NCBI GenBank assembly: GCA_021029095.1
Contig: JAJOHG010000024.1
Location: 1 to 64,000 of the forward strand
Direction of reading: 5' to 3'
Length of the DNA: 64,000 bases
Origin: Phellopilus nigrolimitatus
Lineage: Eukaryota > Basidiomycota > Agaricomycetes > Hymenochaetales > Hymenochaetaceae
The position numbers and the translations under genes are program-made. The notes under the pieces are model-generated. The model saw only the letters and a program-made list of their open reading frames with translations. It searched no databases and had not been told where the DNA came from. Of the stretch, positions 10,137 through 22,340 are shown piece after piece (positions within the stretch are counted from its first letter, which is position 1; each line of letters begins with the position of its first letter).

Positions 10137-10539
10137 CGGTGGAACCGACTTTGTGCCCGCCAGGATATGCATAAAATCCGGATCGAACAGTGAATACGGA
10201 TTTCGGCCATAAGCATTACTAGATTTGGATTTTTTTAGGATATTTTGATAAGCAGAAGTCAGGAGTATGGCCCGACACGATAATATGATATTCAAACCAG
10301 CGTGCAAGTCGAAACGGTAAGATTTCTTATCCAGTATTTCCCATTAAGCTTGTCTTTCCGAGCCTTCGGTATAAGACAAAAATCAATGCAAGTCTCGAAT
10401 TGACTTGTCCTTCATGCCATGAAATTCAGACGCAACAAGCTTGGTATTGTACCCTACCGTACGCTGTTTATGTAATTAAGGTGACAAGAATATGGCATAC
10501 TGTCACAAATTGTCACGTCTTCGTGGCATTTACTACCTG
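10137..10539. mobile_element. Segment of about 403 bp bounded by 15-bp direct repeats, possible retroposed insertion
   Basis: TTAATGAATACGAAA occurs at 10122-10136 and again at 10540-10554, immediately flanking this stretch. A 15-bp target duplication would fit a LINE/SINE-type insertion. No poly-A tail, clear pol III boxes or terminal inverted repeats were found, so the class is open. Confidence 0.4.
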
Positions 10540-10554
10540 TTAATGAATACGAAA

Positions 10555-10868
10555 ACCTTGAACGGACCATACCCATAATGAGATAGTCAACTGTATATTC
10601 GTCGTATACACTCGCGAAAGAAAAGAAAGGGGGAAGAAACTACATGCGTGCGCGGGAGACAGAACAGATGCTGCGGGAGGGGGCAAGAGAGCGGGCGGAG
10701 TATGCGTGGAGAGCGGGTACGGTACATTGCGAGGGTAACTATAGCGCACAGATTTTTATTAGCTGATGCAGGCGCGTAGGGAGGGAGAGCAGAGGATATA
10801 GCACAGAGAAAAAAAATAAGAGAAAAAAACGAGTGTCCGTAGTTCGAGTCGCAGGAAGCCAGCGCCGG
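10555..10868. other. 3' flank of the GC-rich gene
   Basis: Purine-rich stretches and no recognised gene. Probably contains the 3' UTR and terminator of the minus-strand gene. Confidence 0.4.
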
Positions 10869-13783
10869 CTACCCCACCGCAGCGTCCTGGCCAGGCGCCT
10901 CCGCCTCCGCCTCCACATCCACATCCACGTCCACACCCGCACCCGCACCGCCGCCGTCCTCCTCATCGAAGAACAACGGCGGCGCGCTCGGCGCCGGCCC
11001 CCCGTCCAGCCCATCCAGCTCATCATACGCAAACGGCGGCGCGGACGGGCCGCCCGCTCCCACCCCCACCTCCGCGTCTGTGTCCGTGTCCGTGTCCGTG
11101 TCCGCGGCGGACGCGGCAGGCGCGGGGTACGGCGGCGTGTAGATGTATGCGTACGCGTCCGCGTCTGGGTCTACGAACGGATACGGATATGGATACGCGC
11201 CCGGGGCCGCGCCCGCGAGCGGCGCGTATGCGAGCGCGGAGGAGACGGGCGCGGGCGGCGCGGGAAACGGCGCGTGCGCCGACGGGCGGTCGAGGCGCAG
11301 GGCGGGCAAGCGCGGCGAAAACGCGGAGGCGGAGGCGCGCCGCGCGCTGGACGGCCCGGGGCCTGCGCCGGGCGAGTCGAGCGCGCCGTCGCCGTCGGCG
11401 TCCACGGCGGGCGCGTCGGCCAGCACGAGCTCCTGCTCGTGCGCCTCGAGCTCGCGCCACGAGGGCGCGTTGGGCGCGTTGGGCGCAGGAGCAGGCGTGG
11501 GCGGGGGCAGGTGCGGGCCAGCGCTAGAAACGGGGAGTTGTGCAGATGGTGGTTGAGGCGCAGGGGTAGATAAGGGCGCCGCGCGCGACGCGTCCGGGGC
11601 GGACTCCGCAGGCGGAGGCGGCGGCGGCGGCGGCGGGGCGCTCGCGTACGCCGCGAGCCGCGCGAGGGCGCCCTTGTCGTCCGTCGCGACGTGCAGCAGC
11701 GCGCCGCCCCCGCCCCTGCCCCCGCCCTCCTCCTGCTGCTCGTCATCGCTGAAGTAGGCCTCCCCGGACCCGGGCGCGGGCGCGTACCCCGGCGCAGAGG
11801 CGCGCTTCTCGTGCTGCCGCGTGGTGTGCAGCGTAGTGTGCGCCGGCGTGGACGCACCGCGCCAGCGCGAGCGGTACGCCGGCGGGCCCTGCGGCTCGCT
11901 CCCCCCCTCTTCGCCCTCGCCTTCGCCCTCGTGGTCGAGCGTGACCCTGCCGGCACCTGCGGTCTCGTCCAGCCCGGCGTCGACAATGGGTGCGGGCACG
12001 GGAGGGGCGTGCGCGTACGCCGCGGAGCCGGCGCTCGAGCGCGCGGACGCCGTCCGCTGCAGAGTTGCGCCCGAGGCAGACGCATCCTGCACATGCCGAC
12101 GATCCTCCGACAATCGGCCCTCGTCCGGCCGTTCCCCCGCGCCCGGGCCCATCACTCCAGCCGGAACCCGCGCCGCGGCAGCAGCGCACACCGCCCGCGC
12201 CGCCGCCGACTCCAGCGACACGCCCGACGCGCTCGCGCTCGCCAGCGTCGTCGTCGACCGACCTTCCGCGCAGCCGGCTCCGCGCCGGCGGTGCGTCCAG
12301 CGCGCGCGCGCCTTCCACCTCGCGGCCGCGCGCGCCCACTTCGCGCGCGCCTTCTCCTGCGTCTCCGCGGGGTCCTCCTCCTCCTCCTGCGGCGTCGCGG
12401 CGAGCGTCTGCCGGCTGCGCTCGCGCCGCGCGCGGCTAAAGTACACGGCGCTCCCGCGCTCCCTGCGCGCGGGCGCGGCGCCGCCGCCGGCACCCTCTTC
12501 ACCGTCCTCCTCCTCGCTCCCGCCCTCGCCCTCGCTGCCGCTCTCCTTATCGCGCGCCTTCCGCCGCTTCTCGATGTCCCTGTTCAGCGCGTCGAGCCGC
12601 GCGGCGCGGCGCCTGCGGCGCCAGAACACGGCGAGCGTGCCCGCGCACGTGATAGCGGCGGCGAGCAGCAGGCTCGCGACGACGATGAGCGGGACGCGGT
12701 ACACGCCCGAGCTGCTGCCCTTGTCCTCCCAGCCGTCAGGGTATATGAGCGCCGCGGCGGACCACGAGGCGGATGCGCTGGCGGCCGCCGCCGACGCCGA
12801 CGCCGCGGTGGAGGTTGGTGGGGATGAGTATGCGGCGGAGGAGGCCTCGGCGAGGTCGTCGGGCGGCGCGCTGGGGGAGGCGTTGATGTCGCTGTCGTTG
12901 TCGGCGTCGTGCGACTGTGCGTGCGAACGGGGCGTCAGCGCGCAATCCATAAGCGGACGAAACAAAAACAAAAAAAGAAAAGAAAAGAAAAAAGAAAAAG
13001 AAAAGAAAAAGAAAAGGGAAAGAGGGAGAATTGGCGTACCTGGCACAGCGAGCACGACGACCAGAAGCTAACCTTGTGCCAGCGGCCGTCGTCGCCGAGT
13101 TCGTACCTGTCCGGAATGGTGCGCGACGTGTAGAGTTCGCTGATGATGTATGCCTCCTCCTCCTGCTCCTCTTCGTACGAGGAGTTGTCGCCGTCGTCGT
13201 CGGAGTCTGAACCGCTATCGCGCCGGGCGCGGCGCCGCCTCTTGTTCCGCGGTCTGGTTTTGGTCGGGGGAGCCTCGGTCTCGGATCGGGGCGCGTGATA
13301 AAAAGAGCTAGCAGCGCGCGTGCTAGTACTTGTGCTTGTGCTTGTGCTTGGGTTATTGATTGAAAAGGGGGCGTCGTGGCCGTCGGAAGTAAAAGGCGAA
13401 GCGGGCTTGGACGCAGCAGGCCAAGCCCAAGTCTCAGGGTGCGTGACCCCGGGGGGCTTGGACGCGGCGCGGCGGTCCGCGGACTCGCCCGGCTGCGCGG
13501 TGCGCGTAGCGAGCGCGGGGCACAGGAAGTCGGCGACGCCGGCGTCCGCGTCGCACTCGACGGGGCGCGCTGAGCCGGTCGCTGCGCCGGCGAGGGCGGC
13601 GAGGACGGCGAGGACGCCCTGCGAGGGGGCTGGTCCCCGGACGTTTACGGGTGCTGGGGCTCGGCGGGACGGACACGTGTGCGCCGTCGACGTGGTCGCT
13701 GTCGATGTCGTGGACGAGCTCGTCGTCGCTGCAGACGATGAGGAGGAGGAGGGATGGCGGTGCTGTCTGGTAGTCTTGGCCAT
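10869..13783 (-). CDS. Large low-complexity single-pass membrane protein, function unknown
   Basis: Exon 1 is 13783-13040, starting at ATG 13781-13783 (MAKTTRQHRH). Exon 2 is 12914-10869. The 125-bp intron has a GTACGC donor, a CACAG acceptor and an almost pure pyrimidine tract. The N-terminal part has a hydrophobic stretch (VLAVLAALAGAATG), Ser/Thr runs and a basic RNKRRRRARR patch, then an acidic Glu stretch. One clear transmembrane helix follows (VPLIVVASLLLAAAITCAG), then the stop-transfer sequence WRRRRRAARL. The long tail is rich in Ala, Pro, Glu, Ser and Arg, with a DTDTDTDTD run and a VDVDVDVEAEAEA end. Topology suggests a surface or secretory-pathway protein with a large disordered domain, like fungal wall-sensor-type proteins, but no domain is recognised. 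GC at third positions is extreme, so many false ORFs appear on the other strand. Confidence 0.75.
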
Positions 13784-13961
13784 GTAACATGGATGTGTGC
13801 CAAGCGATCCTCTGAACTTTGTGAACTGGGGGCTCCGAGAGCCATCACTATACATACCCCGTCCCCTGCCTCTTTCTTATGTAATATAACACACGCCATA
13901 TATATACACACACCACACAAATAGGAAATACTCAAACCCTATCAGAAATCCCTAGGAACCC

Positions 13962-16900
13962 TTAAAAATAGCTTTTTGCGATCCACGATCGCGCCCGTCC
14001 CTCCTCCCACGCCCCCACCCGCCGCCGTACCACCGCCCCCTCCTCATCCCCTGCCTCCGTCGCTCGAGGCCACACACGCAACCCCGCGTCCCCGCTGCCG
14101 TTCTGATAGACGAGCTTGTACGTCCCGGGCTGCACGCCCACAGCCAGCCCCCGCTCGGGCACCCACGCGCCCCCCGCGGCCTCCTCGTCGCATTCTTCCT
14201 TCGTCCTATAAATAACGCCGGCCAACACGCGCAGCAGATGCAGATGCACCAGATGCACAGATGCAACAGATACGATGGTGCGCGTCCAAAAAAAGACCCA
14301 CAATGAATAAAACGCGCGTATTATTAGCATTCGCGCTTGACCATATCGGGAGCATGCATACACGCACCGGGCTAAAAATGGTCGTCTCATACGCGCGCGG
14401 ACGCGCTCCTCGTCGACAAGCTCGGTCGGGTGTGCCAGCACGTAGCTCTCCGCATACGCCCGCCACCGCGCCGCAGCCAGCCCCTCCGCCTTCCGCGCCG
14501 CGTACCAACCCAGGTCCATGCTCGTGTCCGCCCCCGCCAGCAGCCATACCCGCATCGCCCGGCGCCCCTGGTCCTGTCATCCAATTCACATCAGTGCTCC
14601 AATTATATCACAACCCCCGTCTATCTTGGGCCCGGTCCGCGGACAGAAATAGACAGCTTGCGATGGCTTCCCTCGCTCCCGGCAACAAGCGGACGCTAGA
14701 ACTCACCCACTCGACCCGATACAGATGCTCGTCCTGGCCCACATATTGCTCCGCCTCGCGCCGATATGCAATCAGCTCGCGCACGGACGTCGCTCCCTGC
14801 TGCACGTACGGCTCGTTAGAAATCCCCGTATACGCATTTCTTTCGGCAGGCCACGTACCTTGTTCCGGGCTTTCGCCAGTAACGTCAGCAGCTCCTGGCA
14901 CTTGCTGTCCACCACCGCGGTCTGGACCTGTCCCATTCATTTCCATTCCATTCATTTCGCCCAATGAAAAACACGCGTTCCGTCAGTACATTGAGTCTCC
15001 ATATCATGTGCGCAAGAAACGGAAAATCGCTTGAACTAATAAAAGAAACGGACTGGATAAAAACAGACACGCAGCACTCCGAGTTCCGGTATCAATTGCG
15101 GACGGAAAAAGAAACAAGCATGTCCAGTCGGGCAAAGCGAGGAAGCGCTAAAGAAACCGACGATAGGCACGCAAAATGACGTGAGTAGCACTTCCGGTCG
15201 GAATGCCAAAGTCGGAATGAGTCAGACGCGAAATGAGGATGAACTCGAGGGATAGAGAACGGTCGAGAATGACGTCATGAACAAGCGACAAATTGAAGTG
15301 AGCGGAGAACAAAAGAACAACATCGAAGACGTCGGGGAAGAACAAAAACCGAGCTGAGCTGCACACGCACCTGCTTGATAAGAGCCGCGATGAGCTTGTC
15401 GAGGGTAAACACACTGTATGCCTGCAAGAAAATAAAGTTGTGAGTTCATCCGCATCACACAAGAAGAAAGAGAGGAATAGGAAAGGATGCGCAAAGGAAT
15501 CCCCAAGCGGAAGACAGAAACGCGGGGCAGATCGCGGAGGAGCCCGACGATTTGATTGCTGATGGAGAGAGAAAAAATAGCTCAAAGGTGTCCAAACAAT
15601 TGCGGACTTGTAGGGGAAATAGACATAGGAGATCGATCGATTATTGATGGTGCGGGGCCGAAATAGATGGTTGACGAAGAGGGCGAAGAAGTCGATGGAG
15701 GGTGTGTGCATAGATCAGCCGACAGAACTCGAAGAGACCCACGAATTGTGCTCGACGTGAAGTGAACGTATGGAGTGCGTTAGAAAAACGTAAAGACCTG
15801 TGCTCGAGGACAGTGATGACGAGAAAGAGGGAAAAGCGGCCAAAGAAAATTCTCTTCAAGCAAGAGCAAAAAAAAAAAAAAAGAAGGATGCAAAGCAGGA
15901 GACACGCACCTTCGTCCCGAACAAGAAACGCATATTCTCCTCGAATGTCGCCTGGTCGAGCTCGCCCTCAAACAGCTTCTCGCACGCGTCGAGCATGTAT
16001 CCGTAGAAGTGCGCCTCAGGCCTGTTCTTCGCCGTCGCCGGCTCTGTAGAACCAGAGACGTTCACTGCATCGGCCTGGACGTCATTCACGCCGTTTCCGG
16101 CACCAACACCATTTAAATGCGATTTAAGCTCGGAGGCAGCGGATCCACCGTCCGGGGTCGCGGACGGCGGGTGCGCAGGAACGCTCGCTGCGAGCGCGAG
16201 TATCGCGCCCGGGCCATGCGCGTCGACAAGCCCGAGCTGCTCCGCTACCGCATTTACGGTAAAGACGCTCTTCCTCGGATCTTGAGCCACGAGCTTCGCG
16301 CCAGTCTCTTTACAGAGGAGGAGACGCGAATAGAGAAGCTGAGAAAGCGACGTAAGAACCCCAGGTGACCTCAAAATTAGTAGACAGTACCTGCAGCAAT
16401 CTCAGCAACGCATACAATGACGTGTTGGTGAAAAATGGCTTTTCGTCGATCAGCCCGAACTTCGCAAGTTTCTCAAAGGCATCCGTCTCTGCGTCGACGT
16501 CCATGCCATCCTCCAGGCCAGTCTTATTACCAGTGTCAAACAAGACAGGCATGAGCTTTGCCCACTCCTCGCTCTCCACGTGCTGGGTCTCCGTCGCCTC
16601 CTTGGTGTGCATGCCCTTTTTCTTCTTTGGCGTCCGCATCCCCGACTCGACATGCTTGCTATGCTCGTCGTCACTCCCCGCAGGCGACACAGCACGCGAC
16701 GCCGACGCGGATCCGGAGCGCGCCTTCACGGCTTTCTCCTGCGCAGGTCTTCAGCAACTTCTTGCGCAGGTCGCTCGGGTGGACGCCGCCGCCACCGTGC
16801 CCGTGACTGCCCGCACCCGCCGAACGCCGCCCGCTCGTACCCCCGCTCTTGTTGTGCGATTTTGAGCCGGTCCCGGAGGCGTGATGCGAATCCTCGCCAT

Positions 16901-19625
16901 CGTCCGACGCGGCTGTGGGGTCGTCGTGTGCACCGTCCTCGTTGTCTGTGCCGTCCGCTTCCAGGGCTGGCCCAAATGCTGCGTCGAACTCTGCCACAGG
17001 AAGCATGCAGAGTAACGGGACGAACGAACGAAGCATACGCTCCACCGTGCGTCGCTCATGGGAAGAGTACTGGATGGTTGAGCGGTCGAGGAACGAAAAA
17101 ACTAGTTTGAGCGCATCCTGCAATATTGAAAGGTCATTAAACGAGAACTCGAGATGGGGGGCGTATTCTGCATCACAGACGCCTTTGGACGAGCTTTCTT
17201 TCCCAAGGACGCCATCTTCTGATCCAGAAAGCGACGAGCCTTTCTTGTCTCTAGTCAGTGCATTTACTCTGGCTCTTGCTTGACTGGCGCGTTCCGCGAC
17301 CTCCGCTTTGGCATTCTCAATTTCCGTGACGAAGCTCTTGGTCGTAATGTACTTTTTGTCGTTCGCCTTGAAGGTGATACCTTGATGATCCAAGCTCTTG
17401 TAGAAATTGCGTCCATCAACCTCCCTCCAAACGCGGTTCCACTCGCGCTGAGCTCGGCGCCACTCTTCGTTTTTCTGCTTGAGGCGTGGCAGAATCACTG
17501 GGACCGCAACAGCAGGACAGTCCTGCAACGCCTGAAGTAACTCTAGGCCCTGTTGATCCCGTCCATACACCTTCTTAATCGCACGGTGGTAGATACTCTT
17601 GCTTGACCCGCCAAAGTCAGATGCCAAGCGGAAACGCGTGCCGCTCGTCCGCGCTCATCTCCAAAATTCGATCGTGCAGCGGCTGGAGCAACGCGATCGT
17701 GCGCGTGATGATGTCGATATAGAACTGGAATTCATGACGCTCCTCCTCGCTCTTGTGAAGCGCTTCCTCGTAGGAGTTCTTCTTGTGCGAGACAAAGCCA
17801 GACTCTTCAGAGGCCCACGTTGGGTGCGAGACCCACACATCATTAAGCACGCTTCGGCAGAGTTCGTCTCTGCCTGAGCAGGCGAGTTTGGTTTCCTGAA
17901 GGCATTGTCAAGGTTTGTGCTGACTTGCAAATAAGTAACGACCTACGGGAAGCGGTAGCCGCCTGTAACTCTTTCCAAATCTTTCCTCCATCTCTGTCGA
18001 CTGCACAGCCCAATTTCTGATTGAACCCGCAGGGCCCTCGTTTTCCCCATCCTCTTTGTCATCCCAGCCCATTAAGTCCTTGAACTGCCCATACAGCTCA
18101 CCGTCGCCGAGAAATGTCTCCGCGCGTTGAATGAGCATGCGAGCATCAATGATTTCACGCGAGAAGAGGTTCAAAAGCTTGAGGAATTCGTCGTACGTCT
18201 CACGTGACTCGAGCGCTTTTTTTGCGCGATCGAAGAATGCGAGCTCATCCTGAGGGCCCGCGCTCGCACCAACAGGTCCTGTGCCAAGAGCTTGCGATGT
18301 TGAAGGCCCGGCATGCGGATGCTGATGATGTGGATGGGAGGGATGGCCTGGCGACGGAGGTCTGCTATAAGGACGATAAGAAGGGGAAGCGGGAACTACA
18401 TTGTCTTTGACATGTCCGTATTTCGATTTCTTCGACTAAACAGTTTTATTAGATTATTCGTCTAATAAAGCCTTAAATTGACATACTCGACTGGTGCTCG
18501 CTTTCGATGCCGATGAGGCTGCAGGCGGAGCAGGCTGGATTTCTTTTTCCACCGGCTTCTTCTTCCTCTTCGGCACTGATGGCCCTTCGCTCTTCTTCTT
18601 ATCTACAGCCTCAGACCATACGGAGTCCGTAAATGCTTCTGGCGCGAAAGACGGGGCCCCGCCATCAGGAGGTAGGAAGTTCTTGAATTCGGTGAGCAAG
18701 TCCGGTGCGTCTCGGAACAGATTCTGTACTTGAAGATACACCTGCGCCTACGAGTGAGGCTAATTAGGGAATGATAGAAGGTAAAAACGCACATCATCAT
18801 GGTTCTGGTCTTTTCTGTACGAATGCAAGATGTCAAGGAACAGCTTGTACGTGTCCGGGTCGTCTTCGAAGCGCGTCTTAATCTTGTTGACATATTGGAT
18901 TGCGTGATGAAACTCCTGCGCACCCGCTGGACCCTGGCGGCCTCTGTCTTGCATGTCCCTTATACCCATGCCGCCCAACATGCTTGCTGCAGACGAAGTA
19001 CCGAATGGCATGGGCGACCCAGACGCGACGGCGGGAGAACCCGGCCGCGAGTTCACAGCCAAATTTGGCACGGAAATGGGAGCAGCAGCAGGAGGTTGCA
19101 GAGGAGGGGAGGTAACTGGGCTTACTTGGGAAGGCGGTTGTATCCGCTGCCCATCCATCGACTGTGTAGTTGTCCCTGCAGGCGTCGTCACTGTGATCGT
19201 AGTCGCTTCCATTGCGTTCCTTGAGCACTCGATACGATAACCCGGAGGAAGGAAGGTGTTGAAGCCCTGGATGAGGTCATTATGGCCTCGAAACAGTGTA
19301 GAGACGCGCTCGATGACCCCGGGCGTGTCGATTCTGAAACGAAAACGTGAGCATATGCTACTAGATTACAGAGCGGACGTACGCACGCTTGGCTCTTAAA
19401 GTCCTTCATGATGTCCAGAAAGTTGTTGTAAACATCGGGTCTCTCCACAAACTGTGTCTTGACAGCATCCAGGTAGCTGAGTGCATCCGTCACATTGAGC
19501 GGTCTAGCGCTGCTGTCCGAGGCTGTCCCCGTGTCTGTAGCTCCTTCGGTCGGCTGTGGCAGATGTCCGGCGTCAGCATCGGTGGGGGGAAGGTGACGTC
19601 CATCGGGGGTTGCGAGCGGCTCCAT
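13962..19625 (-). CDS. SIN3: SIN3-type transcriptional corepressor
   Basis: Scaffold of the Rpd3/Sin3 histone deacetylase complex in the nucleus. It starts at ATG 19623-19625. In order I see PAH1 ([12 protein letters not shown]...FLPPGYRIE, about 19540-19230), PAH2 ([20 protein letters not shown], about 18900-18680), PAH3 ([20 protein letters not shown], about 18235-18060), and the HDAC-interaction region ([19 protein letters not shown]...[15 protein letters not shown]) continuing to about 17280. The Sin3 C-terminal region spans about 16400 to 13962 and includes [20 protein letters not shown] and [13 protein letters not shown]. At least ten exons join with good GT-AG sites. A 51-nt exon (15421-15371) sits between introns of 488 and 443 bp, long for this genome. 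Two single-base frame breaks (near 17630 and 16745) interrupt an otherwise perfectly conserved reading. Confidence 0.95.
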
Positions 19626-19689
19626 GTCCTCGAAAGCGTGCCCGTCGTCGTTGTGGTCGTTGTTGAGCTTTTGTGTCGATCATTGTACT

Positions 19690-20262
19690 GCGTGACTGCA
19701 AACGCGCGACGCGTCGAGAAGCTTCAAGCGGAGTTTCAAAATTTACAGGATAAGCCTGCATTTAGTTCAAGTCTCGACTTATCTTCTTGTCCTATAGTAG
19801 CTTATGAGCGGTCAGCCCAACAGCGAAAATTAGACCTATACTCATACACATAAGCAAAGATAAATTCTGAAGCGCATATCTTAGTTTAATGAGCTCTAAG
19901 AACCTGTGGTCGTAACCCGTATTTTTGGTGTACTGGATTACTCCTGGTCAAAACGTAATATTACACAACTCAGTCTTGGAGATAGGTGCGTTGTTGTCGC
20001 TGCAGTTGACAAGCAGCCTGGATATCCAGCAAAGCCAAGTAGACCGGATGTTCCTTCCAAGGATGCTGCATTTCGAAACACTCGAGCCGCGACTAGACTC
20101 CGCACGCGAAGCGAAACTCAAGCTCTGGCTGTTCCGAACCGAAGTAGAGCTATGGGACTTCCTAACGAGACTCCGGGTCGGGAGAGGGCACATGCTATGC
20201 AAACACGGAGTAGATTAAAACAATCTCAGAGCGGTACGTCCGCCCAGCCTGCGGTTACGTAG
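19690..20262 (+). CDS. Possible small gene divergent from SIN3, unrecognised
   Basis: Two stretches look weakly coding: about 19690-19853 (RRVEKLQAEFQNLQDKPAF...) and about 19925-20262 (a basic, Arg/Ser/Thr-rich tail ending QSGTSAQPAVT). They are in different frames and would need an intron between about 19850 and 19925. No convincing ATG or family motif was found. Alternatives are 5' UTR of SIN3 or random open frames. Confidence 0.22.
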
Positions 20263-21243
20263 GACAAGACGACACGGAGGAAATCATCAGGAGGGTCGAA
20301 GAGGGTCCGCTTAAGGAGATGGAGGGCTAGCACAGCACAGTGTAGCATTGAAAGCAGGTCTCATTTTTATTGGAATCGATTTACGGATGGAAGTATTATA
20401 CTGTATAATATAACGTAATAAATACTTGTAGCAAATAGGGACCCAATTAGTATCCAATACGAAAACAAAAATTAACCGCTATCCTCCACAAATATGCTAC
20501 TTTTGACACCCCCTGCCAATCTGGGCTCTCCGTACCGCAACTTTCCAGCGACTGCCTTCGAATACTAAGAACGTGCCTGCTGCTCCACGCCAATATCTGA
20601 AAGGTTGGTTATAAACACTTTCCCTTCTGCTTCACGAGCGTTTATGTAATATCCAGTATACTTCATTAAAGACCCGTGAAACATTAAACCTAACATCTCT
20701 TCCACCAATTCCTTTATTTTTGTCAATAAGGACCTCCATAAGCAACGACCATCAAACATAACAATTCAGATTGGTTTGAGGGATAGTGTAGTCGATATGG
20801 GTACAAAACTTGTTCAAACGGTATGGAGGTGCGGTTGACCTTCCATTACTGAGAGATAAATCGTACATAGTAGTTCTCTCAACTGCGGGAATTTTCGCCT
20901 GAAGATCAAGCTGAAGATCAATCATAGTATTGGATTTTATTGGCCGTAGCGGTGCTTTCTGCAGTCCATAATCGCCTCTCACGATATATATGGGACCTTG
21001 TTGAAACCACGAGTGGGCTTTTTAGTAAAATGTCCAAACCTCGTCGATGCCTGATCCTTCTCCACTACAGTACTTTGAATTCTCGACTCGGCCTCTTCCT
21101 CGTAGTCAAGATTTCTGCCGACTAAGCTGCAATGTACATACAATCTTCATTCTCTGACTCAACGACATTGTATATACCACATCCAGGAGACAGCAAGCAA
21201 CAATCATAGTTCCACAATTCCAATGGAAGTTTGTGCTTAGCTT
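20263..21243. other. Left unit of the BTB tandem duplication, degenerate non-coding part
   Basis: Minus-strand sequence at about 20490-20600 (SDIGVEQQARS, then a stop) matches 22470-22560 (SDIGVELQARCQHSK), showing both belong to a duplicated unit whose left copy is interrupted. The short ORF at 20565-20759 is probably a remnant. No intact gene. Confidence 0.55.
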
Positions 21244-22340
21244 TTAGGAATGTTTCAGGGCAAGCTTATTGTCATACATATGGATGGGTGCGTACCTCAG
21301 CTCAAAAACCCTCCTTATATCTTGGCTCAGCTGGTCTACAAGTGGCGGGCCCCAAAGTTGCCCATAGGCCGGTTGTGTATTGGAGCTCAACTTGCGTTGC
21401 ATATTCCACTCTCGGACCTGGGCCATTTTTACTGCAACGTCAAATCCGATCTGAGCAGCCTCCTCGACCGTCAACGGCTGGGCCCGCTTCGCTAGTGCAA
21501 GGTACGCCGGCGCATACCACTCCTCGATAATGTATTTCTGCGCAATCTCCACTTTCGATATCTCATCAATGTTGATCGACTGCAGTCTCGTAATCGCGAG
21601 ACCTCGAATCTTTTCGAATTCCCACATGTGCGCTAGGTCCAGGACGGCGGACCATTGATCAAGCTGCCACTTGTCGTGCTTTCCGAAGTGGGCTCTGTGA
21701 ACAAATGCTTTACATCAACGTCTCACGAGAAATGATGACCGAAGCAGTGAATTTACGGTGTATAAAGCACTTCCAAAAAATTTCGGAACGCTGCCTCTTT
21801 AATCCCCTCGAGATGAATGGGGTTGTCGTCGCTATCACCCTCTTGACCAACAGTCGGGACTGCGAACATGCCGCGGAAGACCCCCGATTGCTCCTCAAAC
21901 GCATCTCGCGGGACTCTGAACAAACAGTTCTCAACCTGAAATGACAGTTGAAGATGAGGTAAAGGTGAAGACACCCGACTAATCGGTAGAAATACAATAC
22001 TTACCTGAAAGGTTATAAGAGAGAAATAGTACCTGTCATCCCTCCTTATTATAGGAATTGCACGGATGCTGGGATCGGATAGCATGCTGCATTCAAGCTC
22101 GTCTTCACTTGGCTCGGGCACAGAGTGCACGTACACAGGCGAACCGTCGGAAGACATCAGGCACTGTACAATGGAGTGCTCTAACAGAGCACTTATCGAA
22201 TCCTCATGTTCACCTCGCTTTATCTGCAAATCTGAGCTCCGCCAGGCTTCGCGACTTCTATCAAAATGAAAAGCGCTCAGGCTCGATCCTTGATGGGCGT
22301 CTAATATGCCCAGTATTGCTTTCACTCAAGTTTATAGCAT
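21244..22340 (-). pseudogene. BTB/POZ gene copy 1, 5' end damaged
   Basis: Paralogue of the intact BTB gene at 23331-24563. The equivalent of its first exon begins ATGCTATAA (22340), an immediate stop, and the exon 1 donor CAA/GTGAGC has become CAAGGATCG, so the original start and first splice are lost. Downstream exons remain open: RRDDRYYFSLITFQ, then VENCLFRVPRDAFEEQSG...NFLEVLYTP, then the helical C-terminal half (MWEFEKIRGLAITRL...KRAQPLTVEEAA). A downstream ATG at 22157 (MSSDGSP) could still give an N-truncated protein with the BTB fold. The C-terminal region lacks about 40 residues present in copy 2. Probably a decaying gene, possibly still expressed. Confidence 0.7.

Noticed and set aside
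10833..13071. Long plus-strand ORFs (up to 416 codons) rich in Arg, Ala and Pro
   Set aside because: They are antisense or frame shadows of the extremely GC-rich minus-strand gene, with no independent motif.
16365..17110. Plus-strand ORFs of 122-176 codons opposite SIN3
   Set aside because: They overlap conserved SIN3 coding sequence and have no recognisable features.
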